DNA from: Rhizobium sp. WYCCWR10014
Lineage (GTDB): Bacteria > Pseudomonadota > Alphaproteobacteria > Rhizobiales > Rhizobiaceae
Assembly: GCF_001657485.1 (NCBI RefSeq)
Contig: NZ_LXFU01000048.1
Coordinates: 248,001 to 312,000, forward strand
Reading direction: 5' to 3'
Length of the DNA: 64,000 nt
Part shown: one piece after another, positions 35,688-45,263 of the stretch
How positions within the stretch are numbered: the stretch's first letter is position 1
Layout: every line of letters begins with the position of its first letter
The notes under the pieces: model-generated
The model's database searches: none
Told to the model about the DNA's origin: nothing
The model's input: the letters and a program-made list of their open reading frames with translations, nothing else
Position numbers and translations under genes: made by a program

Positions 35688-36107
35688 TCAAACCTTCTGC
35701 CGGTCGACCAGCACCGAGCATTTGGCATGGCGCACGACCCGATCGGCGGTGGCGCCGATGAAATAGTTGGAAAAGTCGGGAACGTGGGAGGCGACGATAA
35801 TCAGGTCGGCGGCGTGGCTTTCGGCGGCCGAGATGATCGCTTTAGCGGGCGGGCCGTTGCGGATCTCGACAGTTGCCGCGACACCGGCTGCGGCGAGCAG
35901 CGTTTCCAGCTGCCCGCGGCTCTCCTTCATGACGTCCTCGACCATATTGGCCGGCAGTTCGATCGCGACATAACTCGGCACATCCTCGACGACATTGAGC
36001 GCGATGATCTCGCCGCCTTCGTCGAGCAGAGACGCGGCCTTGCGGAGGATTTTCTCTCCCTTGTCGATGCCGCCGAGCGCGATCGCTACGATGATCTTCC
36101 TGTACAT
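35688..36107 (-). CDS. universal stress protein (UspA family)
   Basis: A 139-residue single-domain Usp. It starts MYRKIIVAIALGG, where the canonical Asp of IVAVDGS is replaced (IALGGID), and ends with the ATP-binding type motif ASHVPDFSNYFIGATADRVVRHAKCSVLV (G-x2-G-x9-G(S/N)-like region is degenerate). ATG 36107 has GGAGGGAAGCC upstream. It is divergent from the VOC-domain gene. Likely a stress or anaerobiosis-induced protein. Confidence 0.87.
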   Translation of the reverse strand: MYRKIIVAIALGGIDKGEKILRKAASLLDEGGEIIALNVVEDVPSYVAIELPANMVEDVMKESRGQLETLLAAAGVAATVEIRNGPPAKAIISAAESHAADLIIVASHVPDFSNYFIGATADRVVRHAKCSVLVDRQKV

Positions 36108-36295
36108 GGCTTCCCTCCATGACTGCGATGCATAAGTTTCCTCTAAAGAAGATATGGACGCATTGATCGCGATCAAGTGGACACAAGTCATCGTCAACAC
36201 CTGCTCAACGCTTCATCCTCAAAAACGGATCTTCTGTGAACAATCGGAATGCGCCATATAGGGATCAAGTACGGCAGCCTAGGGAGATCAGGCGA

Positions 36296-37261
36296 ATGAA
36301 CCGGCGAAACTTTCTTGGGCTTGCCACAGGCGGCATGTTTGCCGCCACCGCCGGTACGCCATCTATTTTACGGACCAATTCAGAGGCAGGAGAACAAGCC
36401 ATGACGACCGAAACTTCCTATGCGCTGACGCGGCCCGCCTATATCGACCAGTCGCATCTTGTTGTGACCGACCTCGGTCTGGTTTCCGGTTTCTACCAAT
36501 CGATGCTCGGCCTGAAGGTGATCGAGAAGACGGCGAGCGGCGAAGTGCTGGGTGTCGGCGATCTGCCTTTGCTGACCCTGACCACCGCAAAGAATGCCAT
36601 GATCGCGCCGCGCAATGCCGCCGGCCTTTTCCACACCGCCTTCCTGATGCCGGACCGGACGGAGCTCGCACGCTGGCTGCGCCATGCGGCAAACAACAAC
36701 GTCGCGCTCGACGGCGCCTCGGACCATCTCGTCAGCGAAGCGATCTATCTTTCCGACCCCGAAGGCAACGGCATCGAGATCTATGCCGACCGGCCGCACG
36801 AACAATGGAAATTCCATGAGGACGGCATGGTGGAGATGGCGACGCTGCGCCTCGACCTGCAGGCGCTCTACAACAGCGCGCCTGATGAGCGCTGGGACGG
36901 CATGGCTGCGGGGACGGCGATCGGCCACCTGCATCTGCAGGTCGGCGACATCCCGCAGGCAGACGCCTTTTACCGCGACGTCCTCGGCCTCAAGCTGATG
37001 GCGCGTTATCCGGGCGCGAGCTTCTTTGCGAGCGGCGGCTACCACCACCATCTCGGCGCCAATATCTGGAACAGCCGCGGCGCCATGGCACGCGCCGGCA
37101 ATATGACCGGACTTTCGGACTACAAGATCCGTTTCAACGACAAGGCGACACTGGATACGGCGGTCTCCAAGCTCGATGCGCTGGAGATAAAGAGCGAGAC
37201 GCGCGACGGCGGCGTATTCCTCAGGGATCCCTGGGGTATCGGCCTGACGCTTTCAGCCTAG
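36296..37261 (+). CDS. VOC (glyoxalase/extradiol dioxygenase-like) protein with Tat-like leader
   Basis: A two-domain vicinal-oxygen-chelate protein of the CatE/catechol-2,3-dioxygenase-like type. The first domain starts HLVVTDLGLVSGFYQSMLGLKV and has the EGNGIEIYADRP metal-ligand region. The second includes GHLHLQVGDIPQADAFYRDVLGLKL. With ATG 36296 it begins MNRRNFLGLATGG, a twin-arginine type leader; an in-frame ATG at 36401 (MTTETSYALTRP), preceded by CAGGAGA, would give a cytoplasmic enzyme without the leader. Which start is used decides its location. Substrate unknown. Confidence 0.82.
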   Translation: MNRRNFLGLATGGMFAATAGTPSILRTNSEAGEQAMTTETSYALTRPAYIDQSHLVVTDLGLVSGFYQSMLGLKVIEKTASGEVLGVGDLPLLTLTTAKNAMIAPRNAAGLFHTAFLMPDRTELARWLRHAANNNVALDGASDHLVSEAIYLSDPEGNGIEIYADRPHEQWKFHEDGMVEMATLRLDLQALYNSAPDERWDGMAAGTAIGHLHLQVGDIPQADAFYRDVLGLKLMARYPGASFFASGGYHHHLGANIWNSRGAMARAGNMTGLSDYKIRFNDKATLDTAVSKLDALEIKSETRDGGVFLRDPWGIGLTLSA

Positions 37262-37408
37262 TTTTCAGGTTGCTGCGGATCAGCGGTTGAAGAGGCCCCG
37301 CCATGCAGGCGATGCGCGTGCGCTTGAAGACAGGCTGCATGCGCTTTGCCGGACGGGTTGCTCCCTCGCGGAACCGGAACCGTGCCGGCGCGTTTCCGTG
37401 AGGAAGCA

Positions 37409-38599
37409 ATGGGGCTTCGGGGACCTCACCGCATGGGCATCGCCAATGGCATCCGCAAACAAGCAAAGAAGATCGCGATCGGCGAACGCCACACCAGCGC
37501 CTGGGCACAGTCGCTGAAGGAAGCGGCCGAAGAGCTGCCGCCGCCCCCGCTGCACCGGCTCGAAAAGGACGGGCTCGACGTCAGCATGGCCTGGGCGATC
37601 ATCGGAATCTTCGGCATTCTCTTCCTTGCCGCCGTCTATTTCATGTCGCTCATCCTCATCCCGATCACGCTTGCCGTCGTCGTCGGCATGATCCTCGGCA
37701 TGGCGGCGGAAAAGCTCAGCCGCATGGGGGTGCCGCGGCTTGCCAATGCCTTCATTCTGTCAAGCAGTGTGGCGCTCGTGATCTTCTTGTTGATCAACTC
37801 GCTTGCCGACCCGCTAATGACGCTTGCCAATGAGGGCCCGGCCTTCGCCGAGCGGACCATAAACCGCGTCATGCCTTATCTGGAGCGCATCAGATGGCTG
37901 CATATCACGCCGGCGACATTCGAAAGCGGGTCGATGTCGATCGGTGCGCTACTCGAAAACACCGGCAACGTGCTGCACGTGGTGACGAGTAGCCTGACGC
38001 CGGCACTGGTGCAGGGAATGATCTTCTTTGCGGCGCTGCTGTTCTTCCTCGCTGGTCGGGTCAATCTGCGCAAGACGATCATCATGACCTTCCGCACCCG
38101 CACGCAGCGTCTGGCGGCGATCCGCGTCATCAATGCCGTCGAACAGGTGCTCGGCTTCTATTTCGCCACGGCCTCGCTGATCTATGTTGGGCTCGGCGTG
38201 GTCATGACTGTCATCGCCTATGCCGGCGGGCTGTCGGCCCCGGTGCTCTGGGGCTTCTTCGCCTTCCTGTCGAGCTTCATCCCCTATCTCGGCATCACGC
38301 TCATGACGCTTGCCGTCGCGATTGCCGGCATCCTGAGCCATGATGGTCTCCTCATCGGCCTGATGCCGGCCGCGGCCTTCTTCACAGTCCATCTCCTTAT
38401 GGAGAACCTGATCTTCCCGGCGGTGATGGGACGGCGGCTGGAAATCAATCCCTTCGTCGTCTTCCTCGCCATCCTGTTCTGGACATGGATGTGGGGCGCC
38501 GTCGGCGCGATGCTGGCGCTGCCGCTTTCGCTGATCGTCATGACAATTATCGACGAATTGCTGATCGAGGAAAAGCAGCAGCCGCAGTTGCCGAAATGA
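37409..38599 (+). CDS. AI-2E family (TqsA/PerM-like) membrane permease
   Basis: A 396-residue protein with eight predicted membrane helices. Landmarks are LFLAAVYFMSLILIPITLAVVVGMILG, FFAFLSSFIPYLGITLMTLAVAIAG and LENLIFPAVMGRRLEINPFVVFLAILFWTWMWG, the conserved C-terminal signature of the family. Members export small molecules or act as Na+/H+ antiporters, so the AI-2 label is only a family name. ATG 37409 has GAGGAAG upstream. It overlaps the next gene by 4 bp. Confidence 0.87.
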   Translation: MGLRGPHRMGIANGIRKQAKKIAIGERHTSAWAQSLKEAAEELPPPPLHRLEKDGLDVSMAWAIIGIFGILFLAAVYFMSLILIPITLAVVVGMILGMAAEKLSRMGVPRLANAFILSSSVALVIFLLINSLADPLMTLANEGPAFAERTINRVMPYLERIRWLHITPATFESGSMSIGALLENTGNVLHVVTSSLTPALVQGMIFFAALLFFLAGRVNLRKTIIMTFRTRTQRLAAIRVINAVEQVLGFYFATASLIYVGLGVVMTVIAYAGGLSAPVLWGFFAFLSSFIPYLGITLMTLAVAIAGILSHDGLLIGLMPAAAFFTVHLLMENLIFPAVMGRRLEINPFVVFLAILFWTWMWGAVGAMLALPLSLIVMTIIDELLIEEKQQPQLPK

Positions 38600-39909
38600 T
38601 CAACCGGGGGACGTCAGTGGCATCTGATCTCGAGCTTGCCGAATCCGATCACGACCAGATGGTCAGCGGCCGTTCTCTCTGGGGGAAGAGCGGTATAAGG
38701 CCGGAATGGCGGCCGATTGCGCAGAGCTTTTCCACCGACGTCGCCGTGATCGGCGGCGGCATCACCGGTGCCTTGGTGGCGGAACATTTGACGGCCCGCG
38801 GTTTTTCCGTGGCGCTCATCGACCGGGAGGAACCCGGTTTCGGCAGCACCGCGGCGAGCACGGCGATGCTGCAATGGGAAATCGACAGCACGCTGACCGA
38901 GCTCGAGGATTATTACGGCTTCGAGCGCGCGGCCGGCATCTACCGCCGCAGCGGTGCTGCGGTCGCCGGCCTTTCCAAGCTGATCGCCGCAAACGAGATC
39001 GCCTGCGGCTTTCGCTCGCGCAATACGCTCTATCTGGCTGACGGCCGCGAAGGCGCGCGCAACCTCTTGGAGGAGCGCCAGCTTCGTCGCCGGGCGGGCC
39101 TGCCCGGCGTCTATCTCGAACATCCCGATCTCTTCACACAATTCGAACTCGACCGGGATGGGGCGATCTATTCGCCGGGTTCGGCGGAGTGCGATCCGCT
39201 GCTTCTAACCTGGGCGCTCCTGGAGATGGCCGTCCGGCGCGGCGCGCGGCTGGTCAATGCTTCCGTGACCGCGCTTCACAGCGAAGGCGATCACGTCACG
39301 GCAGAGATCGATGGAGGCCACGTCATCGAGGCGCGGCATGTCGTGCTGGCGACCGGCTATTCGATGCCGGGTCTCGATATGCCGAAGCTGCACCGCTCGA
39401 GTTCAAGCTGGGCGCTCGCCACCGTGCCGCAGGACCCGGCAAATTTCTGGCGCGACAGGGCGCTGATCTGGGAGGACAGCCACCCCTATCTCTACATGCG
39501 CACGACGGCGGACAATCGCATCGTCGCCGGCGGCGAGGATGACGATACCACGGATGCCGAGATACGAGATCGGAAGCTGCCGGCCAAGACCATGGCAATC
39601 CAGGAGAAGATGAAGCGGCTGTGGCCGAAAGCGGATACGCGGGTGGAACACGCCTGGTGCGGCACTTTCGGCGAGACGGTCGACGGTCTGCCGCTGATCG
39701 GCCCGGTGCCGGAGACGCCGCATGTGTTTGCCGCCTATGGCTACGGCGGCAACGGCATTACCTTTTCCTACCTCGCCGCGCAGATGATGGGCGCCATGCT
39801 CGCCGGCATGCATCGGGACTGGTTCGAGGATTTCGCGCTCGACCGCGACGGACCGGGCTTACGCCGCTTTGGAGAGGATGTGGCGCGGGGCGGGAAGGAA
39901 CTGAGGTAA
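38596..39909 (+). CDS. FAD-dependent oxidoreductase (DAO family)
   Basis: A 437-residue flavoprotein. The dinucleotide-binding motif is VAVIGGGITGALVAEHL, followed by LIDREEPGFGSTAASTAML. The C-terminus has the DAO-type FAD-contact FGETVDGLPLIGPVPETPHVFAAYGYGGNG. It probably oxidises a secondary or primary amine or amino acid. ATG 38596 overlaps the permease stop as ATGA, so the two are co-translated; the permease may move its substrate or product (inference). Confidence 0.87.
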   Translation: MINRGTSVASDLELAESDHDQMVSGRSLWGKSGIRPEWRPIAQSFSTDVAVIGGGITGALVAEHLTARGFSVALIDREEPGFGSTAASTAMLQWEIDSTLTELEDYYGFERAAGIYRRSGAAVAGLSKLIAANEIACGFRSRNTLYLADGREGARNLLEERQLRRRAGLPGVYLEHPDLFTQFELDRDGAIYSPGSAECDPLLLTWALLEMAVRRGARLVNASVTALHSEGDHVTAEIDGGHVIEARHVVLATGYSMPGLDMPKLHRSSSSWALATVPQDPANFWRDRALIWEDSHPYLYMRTTADNRIVAGGEDDDTTDAEIRDRKLPAKTMAIQEKMKRLWPKADTRVEHAWCGTFGETVDGLPLIGPVPETPHVFAAYGYGGNGITFSYLAAQMMGAMLAGMHRDWFEDFALDRDGPGLRRFGEDVARGGKELR

Positions 39910-39960
39910 GGTCCCACATTGACTGTCGTGCCGTGGCCGCCCCCTACTGCACGCTTTCAA

Positions 39961-40773
39961 TCACTCGGTCGTCTTGTCGTCGCCAGTATCCTCGACATCC
40001 TCGAGGCGGACGAACTGCGTGCCCTTCGCCTTGAGATCGACCAGCGCCTTGGCCACCCCCTCGCCGGCCGCATGCGTCGGCTGGTTGATGTGGGAGATGA
40101 CGACGTCGCCGTCCCTGGCCGAGGCGATGCGCTTTTCGGTGATAACAGCCCCGAGCAGCGAGCCGCCGTCGCCGTTCACCGAATAACCGGCAATGCGATA
40201 GCCCATGGCGCGAATCTGACCGATGGCGGAAAGGTCATATTTGGCGGTCGAGCCGCGGAACCAGTGCGGCGCCGGGATGCCGGCACCGACCATCGCGGCA
40301 GCGCCGCCTTCGACCTCCTGCCGCACCGCCTGCGGCGAGCCGGCAGACGCGATGCCATAGATCAGCGTCGGCGTGTCGACGGCCGGAATATGGTTCTGGC
40401 CATGATTTTCGAGTTCGAAGAGATCGGGATTCTGCAGGAACACAGCGACCGCAGCGGGATTGCGCTTCAGCCAGCGGGCGGTGACGAAGATCGTTGCCGG
40501 GATGCGTTCCCGCACCAAGGTGGAAAGGATGCGCTCGTCCGCCCGGCCCATGCAGGCATCGAAGGTCAGCGCAATGCGGGCATGGCCGGCGACGTTGGAA
40601 CGGGCGATATGCAGATGCGGCTCGACGAGTTTTGGCGCCGGCGCCTTCGGGGCCGCACCGACTGCAGCCGGGACCTGTCCGAGTGCGGCCGGCACGGCTG
40701 ACGGAATTTCGTCCGCCAATGCAGTTGATATGGTGGAAAAAAGGAACGCCGAAGCGAGCAGGATGCGGTTCAT
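39961..40773 (-). CDS. polysaccharide deacetylase (divergent, YibQ/DUF-like or NodB family)
   Basis: A 270-residue exported protein with a signal peptide (ILLASAFLFSTISTALA). The catalytic domain begins ALTFDACMGRADERILSTLVRERIPATIFV, the NodB-homology motif TFDxC type, where Asp is metal- and acid-binding. FELENHGQNHIPAV supplies the second motif HxxxH-like histidines, FRGSTAKYD matches motif 3 (RxP replaced by RGS) and GDVVISHINQPTHAAGEGVA is motif 5. It probably deacetylates or trims a periplasmic glycan. ATG 40773. It is not nodB, which lies on symbiotic plasmids. Confidence 0.8.
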   Translation of the reverse strand: MNRILLASAFLFSTISTALADEIPSAVPAALGQVPAAVGAAPKAPAPKLVEPHLHIARSNVAGHARIALTFDACMGRADERILSTLVRERIPATIFVTARWLKRNPAAVAVFLQNPDLFELENHGQNHIPAVDTPTLIYGIASAGSPQAVRQEVEGGAAAMVGAGIPAPHWFRGSTAKYDLSAIGQIRAMGYRIAGYSVNGDGGSLLGAVITEKRIASARDGDVVISHINQPTHAAGEGVAKALVDLKAKGTQFVRLEDVEDTGDDKTTE

Positions 40774-40874
40774 ACGATAGATTTCTATGATTCGAACTGC
40801 CGATTTTAGCGGCGGCTCTCCCCCGGCGCCATGCGGCCGGTTGTCACCGCAGCTGCTTGGACGGACGGGCAGCA

Positions 40875-41264
40875 TCAATCATAGAGATAATACTTGTCCC
40901 ACTTCTCGCGCGGCACCTTCTCGCCGATCTCGTAATTGAGTTCGCGCACGTTGATATGCTGCGGACCGGTGATGCAATTGTAAGAGAGATGGTACCAGTC
41001 GCCCTTGCTGCGGAAGACGGCACCCGGCGCGTCCAGCGAATTGTCGCCAGGAATCGGGTCCTTGAAGGTGTAAGCGATCACCTTGTCGGGCTTGAAGCCG
41101 GTGCTGTCCTTGTTGATGCGGCTCATCGCCTCGGTGTCGCAGCTCTGTTCCAGGCGGGTCGAGGGATCGAGTTTTTCCAGCTGCTTCTTGATGGCGGGAT
41201 CGACGGCAAAGGCGGGGGCTGCAAGGCTTGCGAGGGATACAAACAGGACCAGACGTTTCGGCAT
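40875..41264 (-). CDS. DUF930-domain exported protein
   Basis: A 129-residue exported protein. The signal peptide is LVLFVSLASLAAPAFA. The DUF930 core runs KQLEKLDPSTRLEQSCDTEAMSRI and YHLSYNCITGPQHINVRELNYEIG, with two conserved cysteines that may form a disulfide. DUF930 is restricted largely to Rhizobiales. It lies 101 bp upstream of the deacetylase gene on the same strand and may be co-transcribed. Confidence 0.85.
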   Translation of the reverse strand: MPKRLVLFVSLASLAAPAFAVDPAIKKQLEKLDPSTRLEQSCDTEAMSRINKDSTGFKPDKVIAYTFKDPIPGDNSLDAPGAVFRSKGDWYHLSYNCITGPQHINVRELNYEIGEKVPREKWDKYYLYD

Positions 41265-41528
41265 TGTGGAGAAATCCCTTACTGTTCTGCAATTCTTACC
41301 CTACCGCCGGCAGCTTGCCGGCAGCTTGCCGGGAGCTTGGCGCGTGCAAATTTCGCACGACGAGAGCGGACTTTCTTAAATATTGTGGTGACATCAAGGC
41401 AAGGCGGGCAGAGCGTCCTCCTTGTCTGTGGAAGGGCAACTCTACCCTTGGCGCAGCCTTGCCGCTTGATCCGGCGGCGGCGCGCCTCTATCTCTTGCCA
41501 ACCCGACATTCCGACCCGGAGCCATTCC

Positions 41529-43637
41529 TTGTCCGTTTTCAAGAGCCTGCCGACACCGCCTGCCGCACCGAAGAAGCCGATCTCCGATACGCGCCACGGC
41601 ATCACCCGCACGGACGACTATGCCTGGCTGCGCGCCGACAACTGGCAGGCGATGTTCAAGGATCCGTCGATCCTCGACCCTGAGATCCGCCGCCATCTCG
41701 AAGCCGAAAACACGTATATGAACGCGGCGATGGAGGACACCAAGCCTCTGCAGAAGGTGCTGTTTGCCGAAATGCGCGGCCGCATCAAGGAAGACGACAG
41801 CTCTGTGCCGATGAAGGACGGCGCCTATGCCTACGGCACCTTCTATGTGACAGGCGGCGAACAGCCGCGTTATTTCCGCATTGCCCGCGACGGCAATGTT
41901 GCCGACGAAACGATCCGCACCGTGCTGCTCGACGGCGACAAGGAGGCCGCCGGCAAGGCCTATTTCCGCCTCGCCGGCCTCGACCATACGAGCGACCACA
42001 GCCGCGGCATCTGGGGCTATGACGACAAGGGCTCGGAATTCTTCACGCTGCAGGTGCGCGATCTCTCGACCGGAGAAGACCTTGCCGACCGGATCGAAAA
42101 TACCGGCGGCGGCGGCGTCTGGGCGCCCGACGGCAAGAGCTTCTTCTATTCGGCGCTCGACGAGAACCACCGGCCGTCGAAGGTGTTCCACCACATTCTC
42201 GGCCAGCCGCAGTCGGAAGACCGGCTGGTCTATGAGGAAGCGGATGCCGGCTTCTTCATGGGCGTCGGCGGCTCGCTGCTCGACGATTTCATCTATATCG
42301 ACATCCACGACCACGAAACCAGCGAATACCGGCTGCTATCGACCAAGGACCTCACAGCCGAGCCGAAGCTGGTGGCAGCGCGCGAAGAGGGCATCGAATA
42401 TTCGCTGACCGAGGGCGGCGACGTCTTCTACATCCTGACGAATGACGACGGTGCCAAGGATTTCAAGATCATGGAAGCGCCGGTCGACAATCCGGTGAAA
42501 GAGAACTGGCGCGAGGTCGTGCCGCATAAGCCCGGTACGCTCATCATCAGCCACATGGCCTATGCCCGCCATCTCCTGTGGCTGGAGCGCAAGGACGGGC
42601 TGCCGCAGATCATGATCCGCGACCGGAAGACCGGCGAGGAACATGCGATCGCCTTCGCCGAGGAAGCCTATTCGCTGGGACTGCAGGGTGCGGCGGAATA
42701 CGACACCGATATCATCCGCTTCTCCTATTCGTCGATGACGACACCGTCGCAGCTCTACGACTACAACATGGTGACGCGCGAGCGCACGCTGTTGAAGACG
42801 CAGGAAGTGCCATCCGGCCACAATCCCGACGACTACGTCACGCGCCGCGTCTTTGCCCCGGCATGGGATGGCGAGAAGGTGCCGGTCACCCTGCTCTATC
42901 GCAAGGATACCCCACTCGACGGCAGCGCGCCCTGCCTGCTCTACGGCTATGGCGCCTACGGCATCACCATTCCGGCCGGCTTCAACACCAATTGTCTATC
43001 GCTTGCCGACCGCGGCTTCGTTTATGCGATTGCCCATATCCGCGGCGGCAAGGACAAGGGATTTTCCTGGTACGAAGACGGCAAGATGGACAAGAAGACG
43101 AATACCTTCAAGGACTTCGTCGCGGCGGCCGATTATCTGAATCAACAGAAGTTCACCTCTTACGCGAAGATCATCGCCGAGGGGGGATCGGCCGGCGGCA
43201 TGCTGATGGGTGCGGTTGCCAACATGGCGCCGGAGAAGTTCGCCGGCCTCATCGCCGCCGTTCCCTTCGTCGACGTGCTCAACACCATGCTCGACGACAC
43301 TTTGCCGCTCACCCCGCCGGAATGGCCGGAATGGGGCAACCCGATCGACAGCAGGCAAGAATACGAGCAGATCGCATCCTACTCGCCCTATGACAATGTC
43401 GACGCAAAAGCCTACCCGCCTATCCTGGCGCTCGGCGGCCTGACCGACCCGCGCGTCACCTATTGGGAGCCGGCCAAGTGGGTGGCGAAGCTGCGCGACA
43501 AGACGACGGGCGACGCGCCGATCCTGCTCAAGACGAACATGGACGCCGGCCACGGCGGCGCCTCCGGCCGCTTCCAACGGCTGGAAGAGATCGCGTTCGA
43601 GTATGCGTTTGCGATCAAGGTTGCCGGCAAGATGTGA
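41529..43637 (+). CDS. ptrB: oligopeptidase B (prolyl oligopeptidase family)
   Basis: A 702-residue serine peptidase cleaving short peptides after basic residues. An N-terminal beta-propeller (SDTRHGITRTDDYAWLRADNW, YFRIARDGNVADET) caps the alpha/beta-hydrolase domain. The triad is Ser554 in GGSAGGMLMG, Asp640 in LTDPRV and His675 in DAGHGG. TTG 41529 is chosen: CGGAG lies 7 nt upstream and the length fits the family (about 680-710); the frame's longer 5' part runs antisense to DUF930. There is no signal peptide, so it is cytoplasmic. Confidence 0.9.
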   Translation: MSVFKSLPTPPAAPKKPISDTRHGITRTDDYAWLRADNWQAMFKDPSILDPEIRRHLEAENTYMNAAMEDTKPLQKVLFAEMRGRIKEDDSSVPMKDGAYAYGTFYVTGGEQPRYFRIARDGNVADETIRTVLLDGDKEAAGKAYFRLAGLDHTSDHSRGIWGYDDKGSEFFTLQVRDLSTGEDLADRIENTGGGGVWAPDGKSFFYSALDENHRPSKVFHHILGQPQSEDRLVYEEADAGFFMGVGGSLLDDFIYIDIHDHETSEYRLLSTKDLTAEPKLVAAREEGIEYSLTEGGDVFYILTNDDGAKDFKIMEAPVDNPVKENWREVVPHKPGTLIISHMAYARHLLWLERKDGLPQIMIRDRKTGEEHAIAFAEEAYSLGLQGAAEYDTDIIRFSYSSMTTPSQLYDYNMVTRERTLLKTQEVPSGHNPDDYVTRRVFAPAWDGEKVPVTLLYRKDTPLDGSAPCLLYGYGAYGITIPAGFNTNCLSLADRGFVYAIAHIRGGKDKGFSWYEDGKMDKKTNTFKDFVAAADYLNQQKFTSYAKIIAEGGSAGGMLMGAVANMAPEKFAGLIAAVPFVDVLNTMLDDTLPLTPPEWPEWGNPIDSRQEYEQIASYSPYDNVDAKAYPPILALGGLTDPRVTYWEPAKWVAKLRDKTTGDAPILLKTNMDAGHGGASGRFQRLEEIAFEYAFAIKVAGKM

Positions 43638-43682
43638 CGCTGGATGGGGCCTTGCCTGAGACACCCCCCTCTGCCCTGCCGG

Positions 43683-43814
43683 GCATCTCCCCCACAGGTG
43701 GGGAGATCACAAGTGGCTTGAACGCCGTGCCCCTCTATCGTTTCGCCGTGCTGGCGCCGATTGTTTTGGGGAAGCCGTGCGCCCAGCCAATCTCCCCACC
43801 TGTGGGGGAGATGC
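43683..43814. repeat. MITE-like element, family D (25-bp perfect inverted repeats)
   Basis: GCATCTCCCCCACAGGTGGGGAGAT at 43683-43707 in outline and its exact reverse complement at 43790-43814 enclose 82 bp of non-coding DNA. Each arm is also near-palindromic (ATCTCCCC...GGGGAGAT). There is no transposase. It fills the gap between ptrB and the DUF1697 gene. Confidence 0.85.
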
Positions 43815-43839
43815 GGGCTCGGTACAAGGGGAGAGAGAA

Positions 43840-44364
43840 ATGCCCGTCTATATCGCCCTGCTGCGCGCCGTCAATGTCGGCGGCACCGGCTCTTTGCCGA
43901 TGGCTGAGCTGAAGGCGATCTGCGAAGGCCTCGGCTTTTCCGACGTGAAGACCTACATCCAGAGCGGCAACGTGCTTTTCCGCTCGGATGAGGCGGAAAA
44001 GACGGTGGAGGAGCGGCTCGACGAGGCGCTCGGCAAGACGATGGGCAAACGCCCAGGGGTGATGGTGCGCAGCCGCAAAGAGCTCGACAAGCTTGCCGCC
44101 GACGCACCCTTTCCCAAGGCCAAGCCGAACTTCCTGCTCGTCTACTTTCTGCATGAAAAGGCGCCCGGCGATGCGCTGGAAAAGATGGTGGCGCCCGACG
44201 GCGAGGAGGCCAAGCTCGCCGGCCGGGAAATCTATGTACATTATCCCAATGGTTCCGGCCGCTCGAAGCTGAAACTGCCGGCGCTGAAGCCTGGAACATC
44301 GCGCAATCTCAACACCGTGCGCAAGCTCGCGGAAATGGCGGCGGCGCTGGAAGGCAAGAACTGA
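43840..44364 (+). CDS. DUF1697-family protein
   Basis: A 174-residue soluble protein. Family signature: YIALLRAVNVGGTGSLPMAELKAICEGLGFSDVKTYIQSGNVLF. The C-terminal block is SGRSKLKLPALKPGTSRNLNTVRKLAEM. ATG 43840 has GGGGAGAGAGAA upstream, directly after the MITE-like element. Function unknown; members occur widely as single genes. Confidence 0.9.
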   Translation: MPVYIALLRAVNVGGTGSLPMAELKAICEGLGFSDVKTYIQSGNVLFRSDEAEKTVEERLDEALGKTMGKRPGVMVRSRKELDKLAADAPFPKAKPNFLLVYFLHEKAPGDALEKMVAPDGEEAKLAGREIYVHYPNGSGRSKLKLPALKPGTSRNLNTVRKLAEMAAALEGKN

Positions 44365-44376
44365 GGGCTCAAGAAA

Positions 44377-45045
44377 TTAGTGCGGTTCTGCGCTTCCATG
44401 AAAGGCTGAGCCGCCCGACACCCTCGGCATTTCCACTACCGGCAGGAAGAGCATCTTCACGAAGGTGCGGAGCATCAGCACCTGTTCGGCCAGCGTGTTC
44501 GGCTCCTTCAGCGTCTTCGACAAAACGATGCCGCCTTCCAGGACGGAGGACACCATGTCAGCGAGTTGGTCGACGTCGACGGGTTCGCGCGGCGGATAGA
44601 CAGCCATGATCTCCCGGAGCATGAGGCCGAAGCGGCGGCGCCAGGCAAGCACAGCATTCCGGTTGGTCTCCTGTATCTCGCGGTCGAACAGCCGCTCGTA
44701 ATAGCAGACGGTTGCCACGAGGCAGCCGGGATGGCCGTTCGGCAGGTCGGAGAGCAATTCGGAAAGCAGCTTCAGGCCGAGAAGGAAGGATTGCAGCGGA
44801 TCGCCGGTCAGCTCGCGCGCGCGGCTGAAGATCTCATCATAGATGCGCTCGTCATTTTCGATGTAGCGGTTGAGCAACGCCTTGGCGAGCTCGTTCTTGT
44901 CCCTGAAATGATAGAAGAAGCCGCTCTTGGTGATGCCGGTCTCGGCGATCAGTTCCTCGATGGAGGTGCCGCCGAAACCCTTCTGCAAGACAGCCGCTTC
45001 GGCCACATCGAGAATGCGGGTCCGCGTTTCCTCGCCCTTTCGCAT
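44377..45045 (-). CDS. TetR/AcrR family transcriptional regulator
   Basis: A 222-residue repressor. The N-terminal HTH is TRTRILDVAEAAVLQKGFGGTSIEELIAETGITKSGFFYHFRDKNEL. The C-terminal domain resembles TetR_C_11-type regulators (GHPGCLVATVCYYERLFDREIQ). ATG 45045 has AGGAGGGGAC upstream. An inverted repeat CTGTACC/GGTACAG lies just upstream and probably is its site. It is divergent from the homocysteine S-methyltransferase gene. Confidence 0.87.
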   Translation of the reverse strand: MRKGEETRTRILDVAEAAVLQKGFGGTSIEELIAETGITKSGFFYHFRDKNELAKALLNRYIENDERIYDEIFSRARELTGDPLQSFLLGLKLLSELLSDLPNGHPGCLVATVCYYERLFDREIQETNRNAVLAWRRRFGLMLREIMAVYPPREPVDVDQLADMVSSVLEGGIVLSKTLKEPNTLAEQVLMLRTFVKMLFLPVVEMPRVSGGSAFHGSAEPH

Positions 45046-45053
45046 GTCCCCTC

Positions 45054-45070
45054 CTGTACCGGCGGTACAG
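45054..45070. promoter_or_regulatory. candidate TetR operator
   Basis: CTGTACC GGC GGTACAG: 7-bp perfect arms around 3 bp, 9 bp upstream of the TetR start codon. The position fits autorepression. Confidence 0.6.
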
Positions 45071-45263
45071 TTTTCAGTGTTGCACGACCGGACCTGCCGC
45101 CGCCCCGGGCAGGATCGGTTGAAGCAAGCGATTGATATCAATCCGTAAAAACCAAAACCGCTGGCAGTATACCGCAAGTCGTCTAGTTTCGCAGCCGATT
45201 AAACGCCAGAACATCATTCATCGACGGCAGCCAATGGGGTGCTGCGAGGGAGAGGCTTCAACA

